Shown here one piece after another: positions 10,197-19,449 of a stretch of DNA of 64,000 nucleotides. Positions within the stretch are counted from its first letter, which is position 1. Each line of letters begins with the position of its first letter. The DNA comes from Curtobacterium sp. MCBA15_001 (GTDB lineage Bacteria; Actinomycetota; Actinomycetes; Actinomycetales; Microbacteriaceae), in the NCBI RefSeq assembly GCF_001864835.1, contig NZ_MJGI01000021.1, forward strand, positions 269,565 through 333,564, in the 5' to 3' direction. The position numbers and the translations under genes were made by a program. Below the pieces are notes generated by a model that worked only from the letters and a program-made list of their open reading frames with translations, did not search any database and had not been told where the DNA came from.

Positions 10197-11087
10197 ATGA
10201 CGATTCCCAGCGACGCAGACCAGCAGCACACCACTCCGACTGTGCACCTGTCGCGTCGTGCTGCCCTCGCGGCCGAGCGCGCCGCGGCCACCGAGGCAGC
10301 GAAACCCGCCAAACCCCCGAAGGCCGCCAAGCCCGCGAAGGCCGCCAAGCCCGTCCGGGCCGCGAAGGCCGCCAAGCCCGTCCGCGCCGCGAAGGCCGCC
10401 CGGGCACGCCGTCGCACGAGCCGCCTCACCCTGACCAGCGCCGCCGCCGCCGTCGCGATGTTCGCCGCGTCCGCCATGCCGGCCCACGCCAGCGCCGGGA
10501 CCTCCGCCGCGACGTCGACGCTCGCGCCGATCGTGCGGACCCAGGACTACGCCGTCACCCAGGCCGTCGCCACCGCCACCACCTCGCGCGACGGCTTCAC
10601 GATCGGTGGCGGGAACAAGGTCGTCACGACCGACCCCGACGCCGCGGTGGTCTACGGCGGCGAGGTCCGCTCGCCGTTCCCCGCTCCGGTCCGCATGAGC
10701 TCGGGCTTCGGGTACCGGTCCGCACCGTGCGCCGCGTGCTCGTCGCAGCACCAGGGCCTCGACTTCAACCCCGGGATGGGCGCGCCCATCGGTGCCGTCG
10801 CCGCCGGGACCGTCCGTGTCTCGGGCACGTACTTCTCGTACGGCAGTGCGGTGATCATCGACCACGTGATCGACGGCCGCAAGGTCTCGACGCTGTACGG
10901 CCACATGATCCCGGGCTCCTCGCCGGTCACCGTCGGGCAGAAGGTCGAAGCCGGGGAGTTCATCGGCAAGGTCGGCTCGTCCGGGGTCTCGACCGGGGCG
11001 CACCTGCACCTCGAGGTGCTGATGGACGGTTCGCTGCCCGTCGACCCGCGCGCCTGGATCGAGACGCACACCGGCCGCTCGCTGTAG
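10197..11087 (+). CDS. M23 family metallopeptidase (LytM-like) with Lys/Ala/Pro-rich N-terminus
   Basis: 296 residues. The C-terminal domain (about 155-285) is a zinc LytM/M23 endopeptidase that cuts peptidoglycan cross-bridges: the zinc ligands appear as H185 and D189 in SQHQGLDFN and in HLHLEV (H269/H271), with LYGHM before it. Before it sits an uncleaved or late-cleaved signal segment (about 77-98, LTLTSAAAAVAMFAASAMPAHA), and before that an unusual 36-70 region of repeated KAAKP and VRAAK units. The membrane segment follows RARRR, so the repeats would stay inside if anchored. ATG 10197 is the first plausible start. Single gene. Confidence 0.9.
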   Translation: MTIPSDADQQHTTPTVHLSRRAALAAERAAATEAAKPAKPPKAAKPAKAAKPVRAAKAAKPVRAAKAARARRRTSRLTLTSAAAAVAMFAASAMPAHASAGTSAATSTLAPIVRTQDYAVTQAVATATTSRDGFTIGGGNKVVTTDPDAAVVYGGEVRSPFPAPVRMSSGFGYRSAPCAACSSQHQGLDFNPGMGAPIGAVAAGTVRVSGTYFSYGSAVIIDHVIDGRKVSTLYGHMIPGSSPVTVGQKVEAGEFIGKVGSSGVSTGAHLHLEVLMDGSLPVDPRAWIETHTGRSL

Positions 11088-11141
11088 CGACAGACGCGGG
11101 GCGGTCTCCCAGCGCCTGCGCCACCACTGCCCAGGGAACCT

Positions 11142-12422
11142 GTGCAGGATCACAGGGTGGACACCTGGTTGGCCTTCGCTCTCGTCGTCGTCTTCGTGCT
11201 GGTCGGCGGGGTGTTCGCCGCGGCCGAGATCGCCCTGGTGTCACTCCGCGAGTCCCAGCTCCAGCAGCTCGAACGCCGCGGCACCCGAGGCGCTCGCGTC
11301 GCCGCCCTCGGCCGTGACCCGAACCGGTTCCTGTCGGCCGTGCAGATCGGCGTGACCGTGGCCGGGTTCTTCTCCGCCGCCTACGGTGCGTCCTCGATCG
11401 CCCCGGACGTGGCGCCGCTGTTCATCGGCCTGGGCCTCGACCGCGGCGCAGCAGAAGCGGTCGCGCTGGTCGCGATGACGCTGGTCATCGCCTACCTGTC
11501 GCTCGTGTTCGGCGAGCTGGTGCCCAAGCGCCTGGCCCTGCAGCGCGCCGAGGGCTTCTCGATGGCGGTCGCCCCGACCCTGGAGCGGTTCGCCGTCCTG
11601 ATGCGCCCGGCGATCTGGGTGCTGTCGAAGAGCACGGACGCGGTCGTCCGACTGCTCGGCGGCGACCCCGATGCCCGCAGCGAGTCCATGAGCACCGAGG
11701 AACTCCGGGGCCTGGTGTCCGACCACGACGCCATCGACGAGCAGGGCCGCCGCATCGCCCGCAGCGCGCTGGACGCCCAGGGCCGGATCCTCCGCGAGTC
11801 GATGCGCCCCTGGTACGACGTCGCCACGCTCGACGGTGCGCAGAGCATCGCCGACGCCACCGACCGCGCGCTCGACCTCGGCCACACCCGGTACGTCGTC
11901 ACCGACGGCTCGCGCGACCAGGTCGAGGGCTTCGTGCACCTGCGCGACCTGCTGCGTCCGGCCGACGCCACCGCGGCGATCACCACCATCGCCCGACCGA
12001 TCGTCGCGTTCCCCGAGACGAAGTCGCTCTCGAGCACGATCGCCGAGATGCGCACGACGGGCGCCCAGATCGCCCTGGTCGTCGACGAGTACGGCGGCAG
12101 CGCCGGCATGGTCACGCTCGAGGCCCTGCTCGAGGACCTGGTCGGCCCGATCCGTGACGAGTACGACGCAGCACACGTGGTCGACACCGGGGACGTGGAC
12201 GGAGCCACCGTGCTCGAGGACCTGGTCGCCGACGGCGGCCCCGTCCTGCCGGACGGCGACTACGAGACGGTCGGTGGCCTGGTCCAGGTGCACCTGGACC
12301 GCGTCCCGCGGGTCGGCGACGTCGTCGAGGTGGGCGAGCACCGGCTCGAGGTCACCCGGATGGACGGGCACCGCGTGGCCCGCGTCGCGATCGTGACGCG
12401 AGCGGACAAGGTCGGGTCCTGA
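11142..12422 (+). CDS. CNNM/CorC-type transporter (DUF21, CBS pair, CorC_HlyC domain)
   Basis: 426 residues. Residues about 6-195 are the CNNM transmembrane domain (DUF21) with AAAEIALVSLRESQLQQLERRG, RFLSAVQIGVTVAGFFSAAYG and FGELVPKRLALQRAE; about 215-340 form a CBS pair (RESMRPWYDV, IALVVDEYGGSAGMVTLEALLEDLVGPI); about 350-420 is the CorC_HlyC C-terminal domain. The family exports or exchanges Mg2+ (and Co2+). Start could be GTG 11142 (AGGG 5 nt upstream) or GTG 11157 (AGGA 7 nt upstream); the difference is five residues. No partner gene next to it. Confidence 0.92.
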   Translation: MQDHRVDTWLAFALVVVFVLVGGVFAAAEIALVSLRESQLQQLERRGTRGARVAALGRDPNRFLSAVQIGVTVAGFFSAAYGASSIAPDVAPLFIGLGLDRGAAEAVALVAMTLVIAYLSLVFGELVPKRLALQRAEGFSMAVAPTLERFAVLMRPAIWVLSKSTDAVVRLLGGDPDARSESMSTEELRGLVSDHDAIDEQGRRIARSALDAQGRILRESMRPWYDVATLDGAQSIADATDRALDLGHTRYVVTDGSRDQVEGFVHLRDLLRPADATAAITTIARPIVAFPETKSLSSTIAEMRTTGAQIALVVDEYGGSAGMVTLEALLEDLVGPIRDEYDAAHVVDTGDVDGATVLEDLVADGGPVLPDGDYETVGGLVQVHLDRVPRVGDVVEVGEHRLEVTRMDGHRVARVAIVTRADKVGS

Positions 12423-12443
12423 CCGTCGGTCAGCAACCACAGG

Positions 12444-12549
12444 CGGACTGGAGGCTCCCCATCCGACACGGCCACCCCGCCGCTGGCGCGTCGGTGTGGA
12501 ACCGGCGGACGTGGGCCCAGTGGCGGCGTCGCCACGGGCCTCCAGTCCG
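12444..12549. repeat. Wide inverted repeat related to the palindromic repeat family
   Basis: CGGACTGGAGGC at 12444-12455 and its exact reverse complement GCCTCCAGTCCG at 12538-12549, 82 bp apart. The right arm equals the outer arm of the palindrome at 14861-14904. It fills most of the gap between the transporter and the XRE regulator. Origin (terminator with long interior, or a miniature mobile repeat) is unknown. Confidence 0.5.
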
Positions 12550-12607
12550 TTCCGTGGTCACGCTGGTACCTGCCGGACGTCCGGCCGCACGACGTAGCCT
12601 TGCCGGC

Positions 12608-13489
12608 ATGGGCATCGACGTACGCAACGAGATCCGTGACTTCCTGTCCTCGCGGCGGGCGCGGATCACCCCCGACCAGGCCGGCATGCCGACGTTCGGC
12701 GGTGGCGTGCGACGGGTCCCGGGACTGCGGCGGCACGAGGTCGCGATGCTCGCGGGCGTCAGCGTCGACTACTACACGCGGCTCGAGCGCGGGACGCTCA
12801 AGGGCGTCTCGGACAGCGTGCTCGAGGGTCTGGCCGGTGCGCTCCAGCTCGACGAGGACGAGCGCACCCACCTGTGGGACCTCGCGCGCCTGGCGAACTC
12901 CGGCGTGAAGATGATGCACAAGACCATGCCGACGCGCATCCGTCCGGGCGTGCAGCGGCTGCTCGACGCCATCACGGGCGCTCCAGCGTGGGTGCGGAAC
13001 GAGCGTGGCGACGTCCTCGCCGCGAACGACCTCGGCCGTGCGCTGTACGCGCCGATGTTCGCCGGCCCCGGGCGCCCGGTGAACTCCGCGCGCTTCACGT
13101 TCCTCGACCCCGCCGCCCGCACGTTCTTCGTCGACTGGCCCCGCACCGCGCGGGACTCGGTGGCGATCCTCCGCGCTGCCGCCGTCGCGAACCCCTGCGA
13201 GCCCGGACTCGTCACGCTCGTCGGAGAGCTGTCCACCCGCAGCGAGGAGTTCCGCACCTGGTGGGCGGAGCACGACGTGCGACTGCACCGTGCGGGCAAG
13301 AAGCGGATCAACCACCCGGTGGTGGGCGACCTGGAACTCGACTACGAGGCGTTGGAGCTCGTCGCGGACCCTGGTCTGACGATGTTCACCTACAGCGCCG
13401 AGCCCGGTTCCGAGTCCGCTCGGTCGCTCGTGCTGCTCGGCAGCTGGGCCGCGACGGAGCGTGCCGAGCAGGTCGCCGCCGAGGCCTGA
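12608..13489 (+). CDS. XRE/MmyB-type transcriptional regulator
   Basis: 293 residues. Residues about 5-75 form a helix-turn-helix (VRRVPGLRRHEVAMLAGVSVDYYTRLERG), and residues about 105-270 match the MmyB-like ligand-binding domain found behind it in actinobacteria (AWVRNERGDVLAANDLGRALYAPM, RFTFLDPAARTFFVDWPRTARDSVAILR, RSEEFRTWWAEHDVR, HPVVGDLELDYEAL). These regulators usually repress a neighbouring oxidoreductase gene, but here the following gene is a methyltransferase-like protein 26 bp downstream. The ATG at 12608 gives the usual short N-terminus. Confidence 0.92.
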   Translation: MGIDVRNEIRDFLSSRRARITPDQAGMPTFGGGVRRVPGLRRHEVAMLAGVSVDYYTRLERGTLKGVSDSVLEGLAGALQLDEDERTHLWDLARLANSGVKMMHKTMPTRIRPGVQRLLDAITGAPAWVRNERGDVLAANDLGRALYAPMFAGPGRPVNSARFTFLDPAARTFFVDWPRTARDSVAILRAAAVANPCEPGLVTLVGELSTRSEEFRTWWAEHDVRLHRAGKKRINHPVVGDLELDYEALELVADPGLTMFTYSAEPGSESARSLVLLGSWAATERAEQVAAEA

Positions 13490-13515
13490 AGCACGCTGCG
13501 CCGTAGGCTGACCGC

Positions 13516-14202
13516 GTGAGCGTCGACCGCACCCCTCGCGCCGAGCCGGCCTTCGCCCGCGCGGTCGCCAAGGCCCTCGGCGACGTCGGCACGGTGCTCG
13601 CTCTCGGTGCTCGCAGCGCCCGGTACGCGCCGGCCTCCGCGGATGTCCGCACCGTCGAGGCACCGGACGACGCCCCGCCCGCCGCAGACGAGGCCCTGCC
13701 GGCCGCGGACGGCGCCGTCGTGGCGTTCTGCGTGCAGGACTGGCCCGACCTCGAGCGAGGGCTCGCTGCGGTGCGCGCCGCGACGAGGGGGCCGGTCGCG
13801 GTGCTCACGCGGGACCCCGAGCGCATCGCCGCACACTGGCTGTCGGCGTACGCGCCCGAGGTCGTGGCCGCCGACGCTGCACGACACCCCGCGCTCGACC
13901 GCATCGCCGCAGCCCTCGGGGACGACGTCACGACGACCCGCCTGCCGGTGCCCTTCACGAGCGTCGAGGGCTTCGCCGAGGCCTACTACGCGCGGCCGGA
14001 GCGGCTGCTCGACGCCGACGTGCGGCGAGCAGACCCGGCCTGGGGACTGGTCGACGAGATGACAGCCCGGCGCGCGGTCGCCGCACTCCGCACGGCGCTG
14101 GAGTCCGGCGCCTGGGACGACCGTCACGGGCGGCTGCGCGTCCAGCCGACGTACGACGGCTCGGTGGTGCTCTTGACAACGGGTCGTACGCTGGAGTCGT
14201 GA
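13516..14202 (+). CDS. Degenerate class I methyltransferase-like protein
   Basis: 228 residues, start GTG 13516. The layout follows the small actinobacterial SAM-dependent methyltransferases near MmyB regulators: RAVAKALGDVGTVLALGA (motif I position), ALPAADGAVVAFCVQDWPDLERGLAAVRAATRGPVAVLT (post-motif region), and WLSAYAPEVVAADAARHPALDRIAAAL. The glycine loop of motif I has decayed to GARSARY instead of GxGxG, and the segment between motif I and the post-motif is short, so SAM binding is doubtful. It follows the XRE gene by 26 bp and may be co-transcribed. Function unknown. Confidence 0.7.
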   Translation: MSVDRTPRAEPAFARAVAKALGDVGTVLALGARSARYAPASADVRTVEAPDDAPPAADEALPAADGAVVAFCVQDWPDLERGLAAVRAATRGPVAVLTRDPERIAAHWLSAYAPEVVAADAARHPALDRIAAALGDDVTTTRLPVPFTSVEGFAEAYYARPERLLDADVRRADPAWGLVDEMTARRAVAALRTALESGAWDDRHGRLRVQPTYDGSVVLLTTGRTLES

Positions 14203-14252
14203 TCCACCGTTCCGAGGAGGTCGTCGGCTTCCACGCCGGCATCAGGGCCTGA
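14199..14252 (+). other. Possible 17-codon ORF overlapping the methyltransferase stop
   Basis: GTG 14199 shares the GTGA overlap with the stop at 14200-14202 and encodes 17 residues (MIHRSEEVVGFHAGIRA) ending at TGA 14250-14252. The 4-bp overlap is the coupling pattern used throughout this window. There is no other support, so it may be chance. Confidence 0.2.
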
Positions 14253-14364
14253 CGCCCCTGGCTGTGTCGTCCGACACGGCCGGACTCGTCGACCCCTGCT
14301 CAGACTCCCCGTCCGGCGTGGTGCCCGTGTGCGCCCCGGACGGCACCACAGAACGGCTCACACC

Positions 14365-14847
14365 ATGCTGCCCATCAGCGAGACCACCATCCGCGCGTCC
14401 TTCGTCAACGCATCGCGCAAGGAGGTCAGCGACGTCACGATGCCGACCGACCTCGAGGCGGTCGTCTGGGACGACCTGGACTTCCTCGGCTGGCGCGACC
14501 CGAAGGCCGCTCGACGCGCGTACGCCGTCGTGCCCACCCTCGACGGAACCCTCGTCGGGATCCTGTTCCGCCAGGCCGAGGCCTCACCGCGTTCGCGGGC
14601 GCAGTGCTCGTGGTGCCAGGACGTCCGGCTGCCGAACGACGTCGTCTTCTACAGCGCCAAGCGCTCGGGTCCGGCGGGCCGCAAGGGCGACACCGTCGGC
14701 ACCCTGGTGTGCCAGGACTTCCAGTGCTCGCGCAACGTCCGCAAGGCGCCGCCGCCCGCCTACGAGGGCTACGACGTCCAGGCAGCGCGGCTCCGGCGCA
14801 TCGAGGACCTGCAGCTGCGGGCGGCCGGGTTCGCCGCGGAGGTCTAG
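14365..14847 (+). CDS. FBP (EF-G-binding, FusB-like) zinc-finger protein
   Basis: 160 residues. The C-terminal half carries a four-cysteine treble-clef zinc finger, C81-x2-C84 (CSWC) and C116-x4-C121 (CQDFQC), with the conserved SRNVRKAP after it; the N-terminal part (ISETTIRASFVNASRKEVSDVTMP, WDDLDFLGWRDPKAARRAYAVV) matches the FBP family. Homologues such as FusB bind elongation factor G on the ribosome, and FusB gives fusidic acid resistance; the role of actinobacterial members is less clear. Start ATG 14365 matches the family N-terminus. Monocistronic, ended by the palindrome 14861-14904. Confidence 0.88.
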   Translation: MLPISETTIRASFVNASRKEVSDVTMPTDLEAVVWDDLDFLGWRDPKAARRAYAVVPTLDGTLVGILFRQAEASPRSRAQCSWCQDVRLPNDVVFYSAKRSGPAGRKGDTVGTLVCQDFQCSRNVRKAPPPAYEGYDVQAARLRRIEDLQLRAAGFAAEV

Positions 14848-14860
14848 ACCCGCTGGATGT

Positions 14861-14904
14861 CGGACGGGAGGCCCGGTGCCAGCTGGCACCGGGCCTCCAG
14901 TCCG
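14861..14904. repeat. Dispersed palindromic repeat, copy 2 (bidirectional terminator candidate)
   Basis: Same perfect palindrome as copy 1 (core 14867-14898) with outer arms CGGAC and GTCCG that extend the stem. It begins 14 bp after the FBP stop and ends 14 bp before the stop of the convergent aldo/keto reductase. Confidence 0.75.
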
Positions 14905-14917
14905 TCATCGGTGTGGA

Positions 14918-15904
<987 letters not shown>

Positions 15905-16034
15905 GGCTCCGGTCTACTCCGGCCGTGCCGTTTGGAGGGAGGCACCGGTCGTACCGGTCAGGTTCGGACGACGTTTGGTGCGGATCCTCCAAGGTCTCGG
16001 GGGCGAGCGCGGCACGTCTGGTCTGATCGGGTCC

Positions 16035-16562
16035 GTGAACCTGTACTTCCGCCTGCTCCTGCTGCGCCTGCGCACCCGACGGGCACGCCCGCTGTCGTTG
16101 TGGGACGAGGCCAGGACGCCGTTCCGGGTGACCCTGACCGACCTGGACCCCCTGCGGCACGTGAACAACGGCAAGTACCTGTCGATGCTCGACCTCGGGC
16201 GGATGGACCTGATGCTCCGGTCGGGGTTCTGGCAGTCGCTGACGGACCGCGGCTGGTACCCGGTCGTTGCCGCCCAGACGATCACGTACAAGCGGTCGCT
16301 GACGCTCGGGCAGCGCTTCGAGCTCGTCACGCGGGTGCTCGGCGTGGACGAACGGTCCGCCTACATGGAGCAGACCTTCACGCGCCGGGGCGCGGTCGTG
16401 GCGCGGGCCGTCGTGCAGGCGCGGTTCCTGCGCACGAGCGGTGGGACGGTGTCGACGGAGGAGCTCATGGAGGCCCTGGGTGGCGCTCCGGAGGACCGGA
16501 CCCTGCCGGCGTGGGTGCACGACTGGGCCGGAGCCGTCCGCATCAGCTCGACGGCGGAGTAG
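16035..16562 (+). CDS. Acyl-CoA thioesterase-like hotdog protein
   Basis: 175 residues, one hotdog domain. The 4-hydroxybenzoyl-CoA/FadM-type signature is present: VTLTDLDPLRHVNNGKYLSMLDLGRMDLM (residues about 35-63), with the aspartate and HVNN that line the thioester site, then PVVAAQTITYKRSL and RAVVQARFLRTSGG. An N-terminal helix (NLYFRLLLLRLRTRRARPL) precedes the domain and may touch the membrane. It likely hydrolyses acyl-CoA. GTG 16035 is preferred since upstream sequence belongs to the promoter region of the divergent reductase. A FAD oxidoreductase follows after 22 bp, so co-transcription is possible. Confidence 0.85.
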   Translation: MNLYFRLLLLRLRTRRARPLSLWDEARTPFRVTLTDLDPLRHVNNGKYLSMLDLGRMDLMLRSGFWQSLTDRGWYPVVAAQTITYKRSLTLGQRFELVTRVLGVDERSAYMEQTFTRRGAVVARAVVQARFLRTSGGTVSTEELMEALGGAPEDRTLPAWVHDWAGAVRISSTAE

Positions 16563-16584
16563 CCCGCGGGGGTAGACAGGTCCG

Positions 16585-18135
16585 GTGAGCGAACCGACGA
16601 GCAGCAGCACCACCCGCCGAGGACTCATCGCCGGGGGCGTGGGGATCGGCATCGCGGGTGTCCTGGCCGCGTGCAGCGGCCCAGCACCCACGCCGTCCGG
16701 CTCGCCGTCGGCATCGGGACGACCGTCGGGAGGCCCGTCCGGCTCCCCGAGTGCGTCCGGCGGTCCGACGTCGTGGGATGCCCTGGCCGCGGCCACGTCG
16801 GGCAGGCTGCTGCGGTCCGGCTCGCAGGGCTGGGACAGCGCACGGGTGCTCGAGAACCCGCGGTACGACGACGCCGACCCACAGGGCATCCTCCGGGTCG
16901 CGAACACCGACGACGTCGCCGCGGGACTGGCCTTCGCGCGGAACACGAACACCCCGGTCGCCCTCCGGGCGGGCGGTCACTCGTACACGGGGTGGTCCGC
17001 CGGCGGCGCTCCGGGGACGGACGTCCCTCGGTCGCTCGTCATCAGCACGGCGGACCTCGACGGCATCCAGGTGTCGGGGGACTCCGTGACGGTCGGCCCG
17101 GGTGCCCAGCTCGCGGACGTGTACGCCGCGCTGGCGCAGGCTGGCCGCGCCATCGGAGCCGGGTCGTGCCCGACGGTGGGCATCGGCGGCCTGACGCTCG
17201 GCGGGGGCGTCGGCGTCCTCGTCCGCTCGTTCGGGCTCACGGCCGACCAACTCGCCGGCGTGACGATGGTGACGGCGGACGGCGCTGTGCACGAGACCTC
17301 GGCCTCGACGGACCCGGACCTGTTCTGGGCGAGCCGCGGGGGTGGCGGCGGGACCGTCGGTGTCGTGACCGCGATGACCTTCCGGACACAGCCCGCGCCC
17401 CGTGTCCTGCTCTTCACCATCGTCTTCCCGTTCTCGGCCGCCGCCGCGGTCGTCCGCGCCTGGCAGGCCTGGGCGCCGAAGGCCGACCCGAAGCTCTGGT
17501 CGACGCTGAAGCTGCTGGCCGGCACGCGACACAGTACTCCCACCGTCACGATCACCGGCACCTGGACCGGTGACAAGTCGGGAGCCGACACCTCCGTCGA
17601 TGGTTTCATCGCGGCCGTCGGAGTGCAGCCGACGACACATACCGCAACCGACATGAGCTACGGCGAAGCGATGTCGCAGCTCGGCGGGAAGCCCGAGCGG
17701 GTCTCGCAGTCCGCGACCTCGTCGATCGGGACGGCCGCGTTGACCGACGCGCAGATCGACGTCCTGGTGCAGCAGGCGGCGGCAGCGGGGAAGGTCTCGG
17801 GGCTGCGCGAGGGCGGTGTCGCGCTCGATGCCCTGGGCGGTGTCGTCGCCGAGGTCGGGCGGACCGAGACGCCGTTCCCGTGGCGGTCGGCGCTCTGCAC
17901 CGTGCAGTACACCGCGGTCTTCGCCGACGGCAGCGACCCGGCGCCCTACGACGACTACGTCCGCGGGTTCCGGCGGGCGATGCAGCCGGCGTGGGGCGAC
18001 GCCGCGTACGCGAACTACTGCGATGCCGCGATCACCGATCCGTCCGCGTACTTCGACGTCAACACCTCGCGTCTGCACCGCATCGCCGAGCAGGCCGACC
18101 CCCACGGGGTGTTCGCCCAGCCGCACTGGGTCTGA
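16585..18135 (+). CDS. Exported FAD-linked oxidoreductase (BBE-like), lipoprotein
   Basis: 516 residues. Starts with a twin-arginine-like signal (RR at 11-12) ending in a lipobox LAAC with C30, then a Ser/Gly/Pro linker to about 62. The rest is a PCMH-type FAD domain: RAGGHSYTGW, where H132 is the usual covalent flavin site, GSCPTVGIGGLTLGGGVGVLVRSFGLTADQL, and DLFWASRGGGGGTVGVVTAMTF, followed by a berberine-bridge (BBE) end (AYANYCDAA). The expected second covalent site cysteine is not obvious. Probably a folded, flavin-loaded lipoprotein oxidase acting on sugars or small alcohols outside the membrane. Start GTG 16585. Confidence 0.9.
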   Translation: MSEPTSSSTTRRGLIAGGVGIGIAGVLAACSGPAPTPSGSPSASGRPSGGPSGSPSASGGPTSWDALAAATSGRLLRSGSQGWDSARVLENPRYDDADPQGILRVANTDDVAAGLAFARNTNTPVALRAGGHSYTGWSAGGAPGTDVPRSLVISTADLDGIQVSGDSVTVGPGAQLADVYAALAQAGRAIGAGSCPTVGIGGLTLGGGVGVLVRSFGLTADQLAGVTMVTADGAVHETSASTDPDLFWASRGGGGGTVGVVTAMTFRTQPAPRVLLFTIVFPFSAAAAVVRAWQAWAPKADPKLWSTLKLLAGTRHSTPTVTITGTWTGDKSGADTSVDGFIAAVGVQPTTHTATDMSYGEAMSQLGGKPERVSQSATSSIGTAALTDAQIDVLVQQAAAAGKVSGLREGGVALDALGGVVAEVGRTETPFPWRSALCTVQYTAVFADGSDPAPYDDYVRGFRRAMQPAWGDAAYANYCDAAITDPSAYFDVNTSRLHRIAEQADPHGVFAQPHWV

Positions 18136-18209
18136 GCGGGGCTGCGCGGCGCCGGCGGAGCGCGGCCGCGCGCGGCGCGGCCGGCTGGCGCGGTGTGCGT
18201 CCGCACAAC

Positions 18210-18254
18210 GGAAAGCACGCGGCACCACGGGACTGCGTGGTGTCGCGTGCTTCC
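18210..18254. terminator. Long hairpin between convergent genes
   Basis: Stem of about 19 bp: 18210-18229 pairs with 18236-18254 around a 6-nt loop, with one bulged A and one G-U position. It lies between the oxidoreductase stop (18135) and the minus-strand membrane gene stop (18316), so it can end both transcripts. Confidence 0.7.
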
Positions 18255-18315
18255 GGTTGCGCGAATCAGTCCGTCACGCGGGCCGGTCCCGCGCGGGGCC
18301 AGCCGGTCGGGCTGG

Positions 18316-18705
18316 TCAGCCGCGGCGGAAGTAGCCGTTCGAGGACGGCAGGAACATCAGGACGGTGGCGATGATCACGGCGATCAGGCCGATCGTGCCG
18401 AAGATGCTGAACGATGCGATGCCGAAGACGACTTGCAGGATCGCCAGGACGAGCAGCACGATGCGTGCCCAGTTCCGGCCGTCGCGCATCTTGAAGACGA
18501 TGAACAGCTGAACCAGCGCGATGATGATCGCAACGACCGCACTCGCGATGACCAGGCCGCCGACGTTCTGCGCCTGGGCGTTCGCGCCGCCGCCGGAGAA
18601 CAGCGCGATGACGCCGCTGATCAGCCCGAGCAGGACCGTGACGAGCCAGAGGACGTAGGAGACAGTGACCGTGGTCGGACGACCCGACCTCGACGATGTG
18701 CTCAT
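18316..18705 (-). CDS. Small four-helix membrane protein, hypothetical
   Basis: 129 residues with four hydrophobic helices (about 14-37, 48-68, 78-97, 100-120), the second and third joined by a basic loop (KMRDGRNWAR). The N-terminus is Ser/Arg rich and the C-terminus ends SSNGYFRRG. This resembles the many small actinobacterial membrane proteins of unknown role. ATG 18705 follows an AAGGGAA purine stretch. Divergent from the YdeI-like gene. Confidence 0.75.
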   Translation of the reverse strand: MSTSSRSGRPTTVTVSYVLWLVTVLLGLISGVIALFSGGGANAQAQNVGGLVIASAVVAIIIALVQLFIVFKMRDGRNWARIVLLVLAILQVVFGIASFSIFGTIGLIAVIIATVLMFLPSSNGYFRRG

Positions 18706-18798
18706 GGTGTGTGTTCCCTTCGTGGTCCCTGTGGACCGGTTGCGGCAGAACGTAGTCCCGGCGAACCGCCCGCGTCCGCCCCGCCCTACGATGTGCGC

Positions 18799-19383
18799 AT
18801 GGTGGCACCGGAGCTGGTCGTCGAGGACGTGGACGCCTGGCGCGACTGGCTGGTCGCGCACGAGGACGATCCCGACGGCGTGTGGCTCGTGCTCGCCAAG
18901 AAGGGCACCACGGAGCCGACGAGCCTGACCTACGCACAGGCGCTCGACGAGGCGCTGTGCTCCGGATGGATCGACGGGCAGAAGCGCGCCCGCGACATCG
19001 CGACGTTCCTGCAGCGCTTCACCCCGAGGCGTCGGGCCTCGCTGTGGTCCGAGCGGAACATCGGGCTGGTCGCCGCCCTCACCGACGCGGGGCGGATGCG
19101 CGACCGGGGACAGGCCGAGGTCGACCGGGCGAAGGCGGACGGTCGATGGGACCGTGCCTACGCGGGAGCGGCGACGGCGACCGTCCCCGACGACCTGCAG
19201 GCCGCGCTCGACGCCACTCCGACTGCGGCGGCGCTGTTCGTCGAGCTGGACGCCACGAACCGGTACGCCGTGCTGCACCGGGTGTTGACCGCGCCGAGCC
19301 CGACGGCGCGGACGAACCGGATCGCGAAGCTCGTGGGCATGCTCGAGCGCAGCGAGACGCCGTACCCGCGCCGGACGGGCTGA
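18799..19383 (+). CDS. YdeI/OmpD-associated family protein
   Basis: 194 residues, cytosolic. Family features: DAWRDWLVAHEDDPDGVWLVLAKKG, TYAQALDEALCSGWIDGQKR (the GWIDG block), FLQRFTPRRRASLWSERN, and a C-terminal helical part with LVGMLERSETPYPR that matches the bacteriocin-protection YdeI group. Members confer tolerance to antimicrobial peptides in some enterobacteria, but the mechanism is unknown, and the role here is an inference. Start ATG 18799. Confidence 0.88.
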   Translation: MVAPELVVEDVDAWRDWLVAHEDDPDGVWLVLAKKGTTEPTSLTYAQALDEALCSGWIDGQKRARDIATFLQRFTPRRRASLWSERNIGLVAALTDAGRMRDRGQAEVDRAKADGRWDRAYAGAATATVPDDLQAALDATPTAAALFVELDATNRYAVLHRVLTAPSPTARTNRIAKLVGMLERSETPYPRRTG

Positions 19384-19449
19384 CGGCGCTGAGGCGCTGG
19401 GGGACAGGTCACCACCTCGCGTTCGTGATCGCGGCGTAGAACCGGACCC

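Noticed and set aside
7476..11087. Very long open frame spanning several genes on the plus strand
   Set aside because: Only the last 296 codons look like a protein (M23 peptidase); the rest is Arg/Pro/Gly-rich antisense or off-frame GC noise over the antiporter genes.
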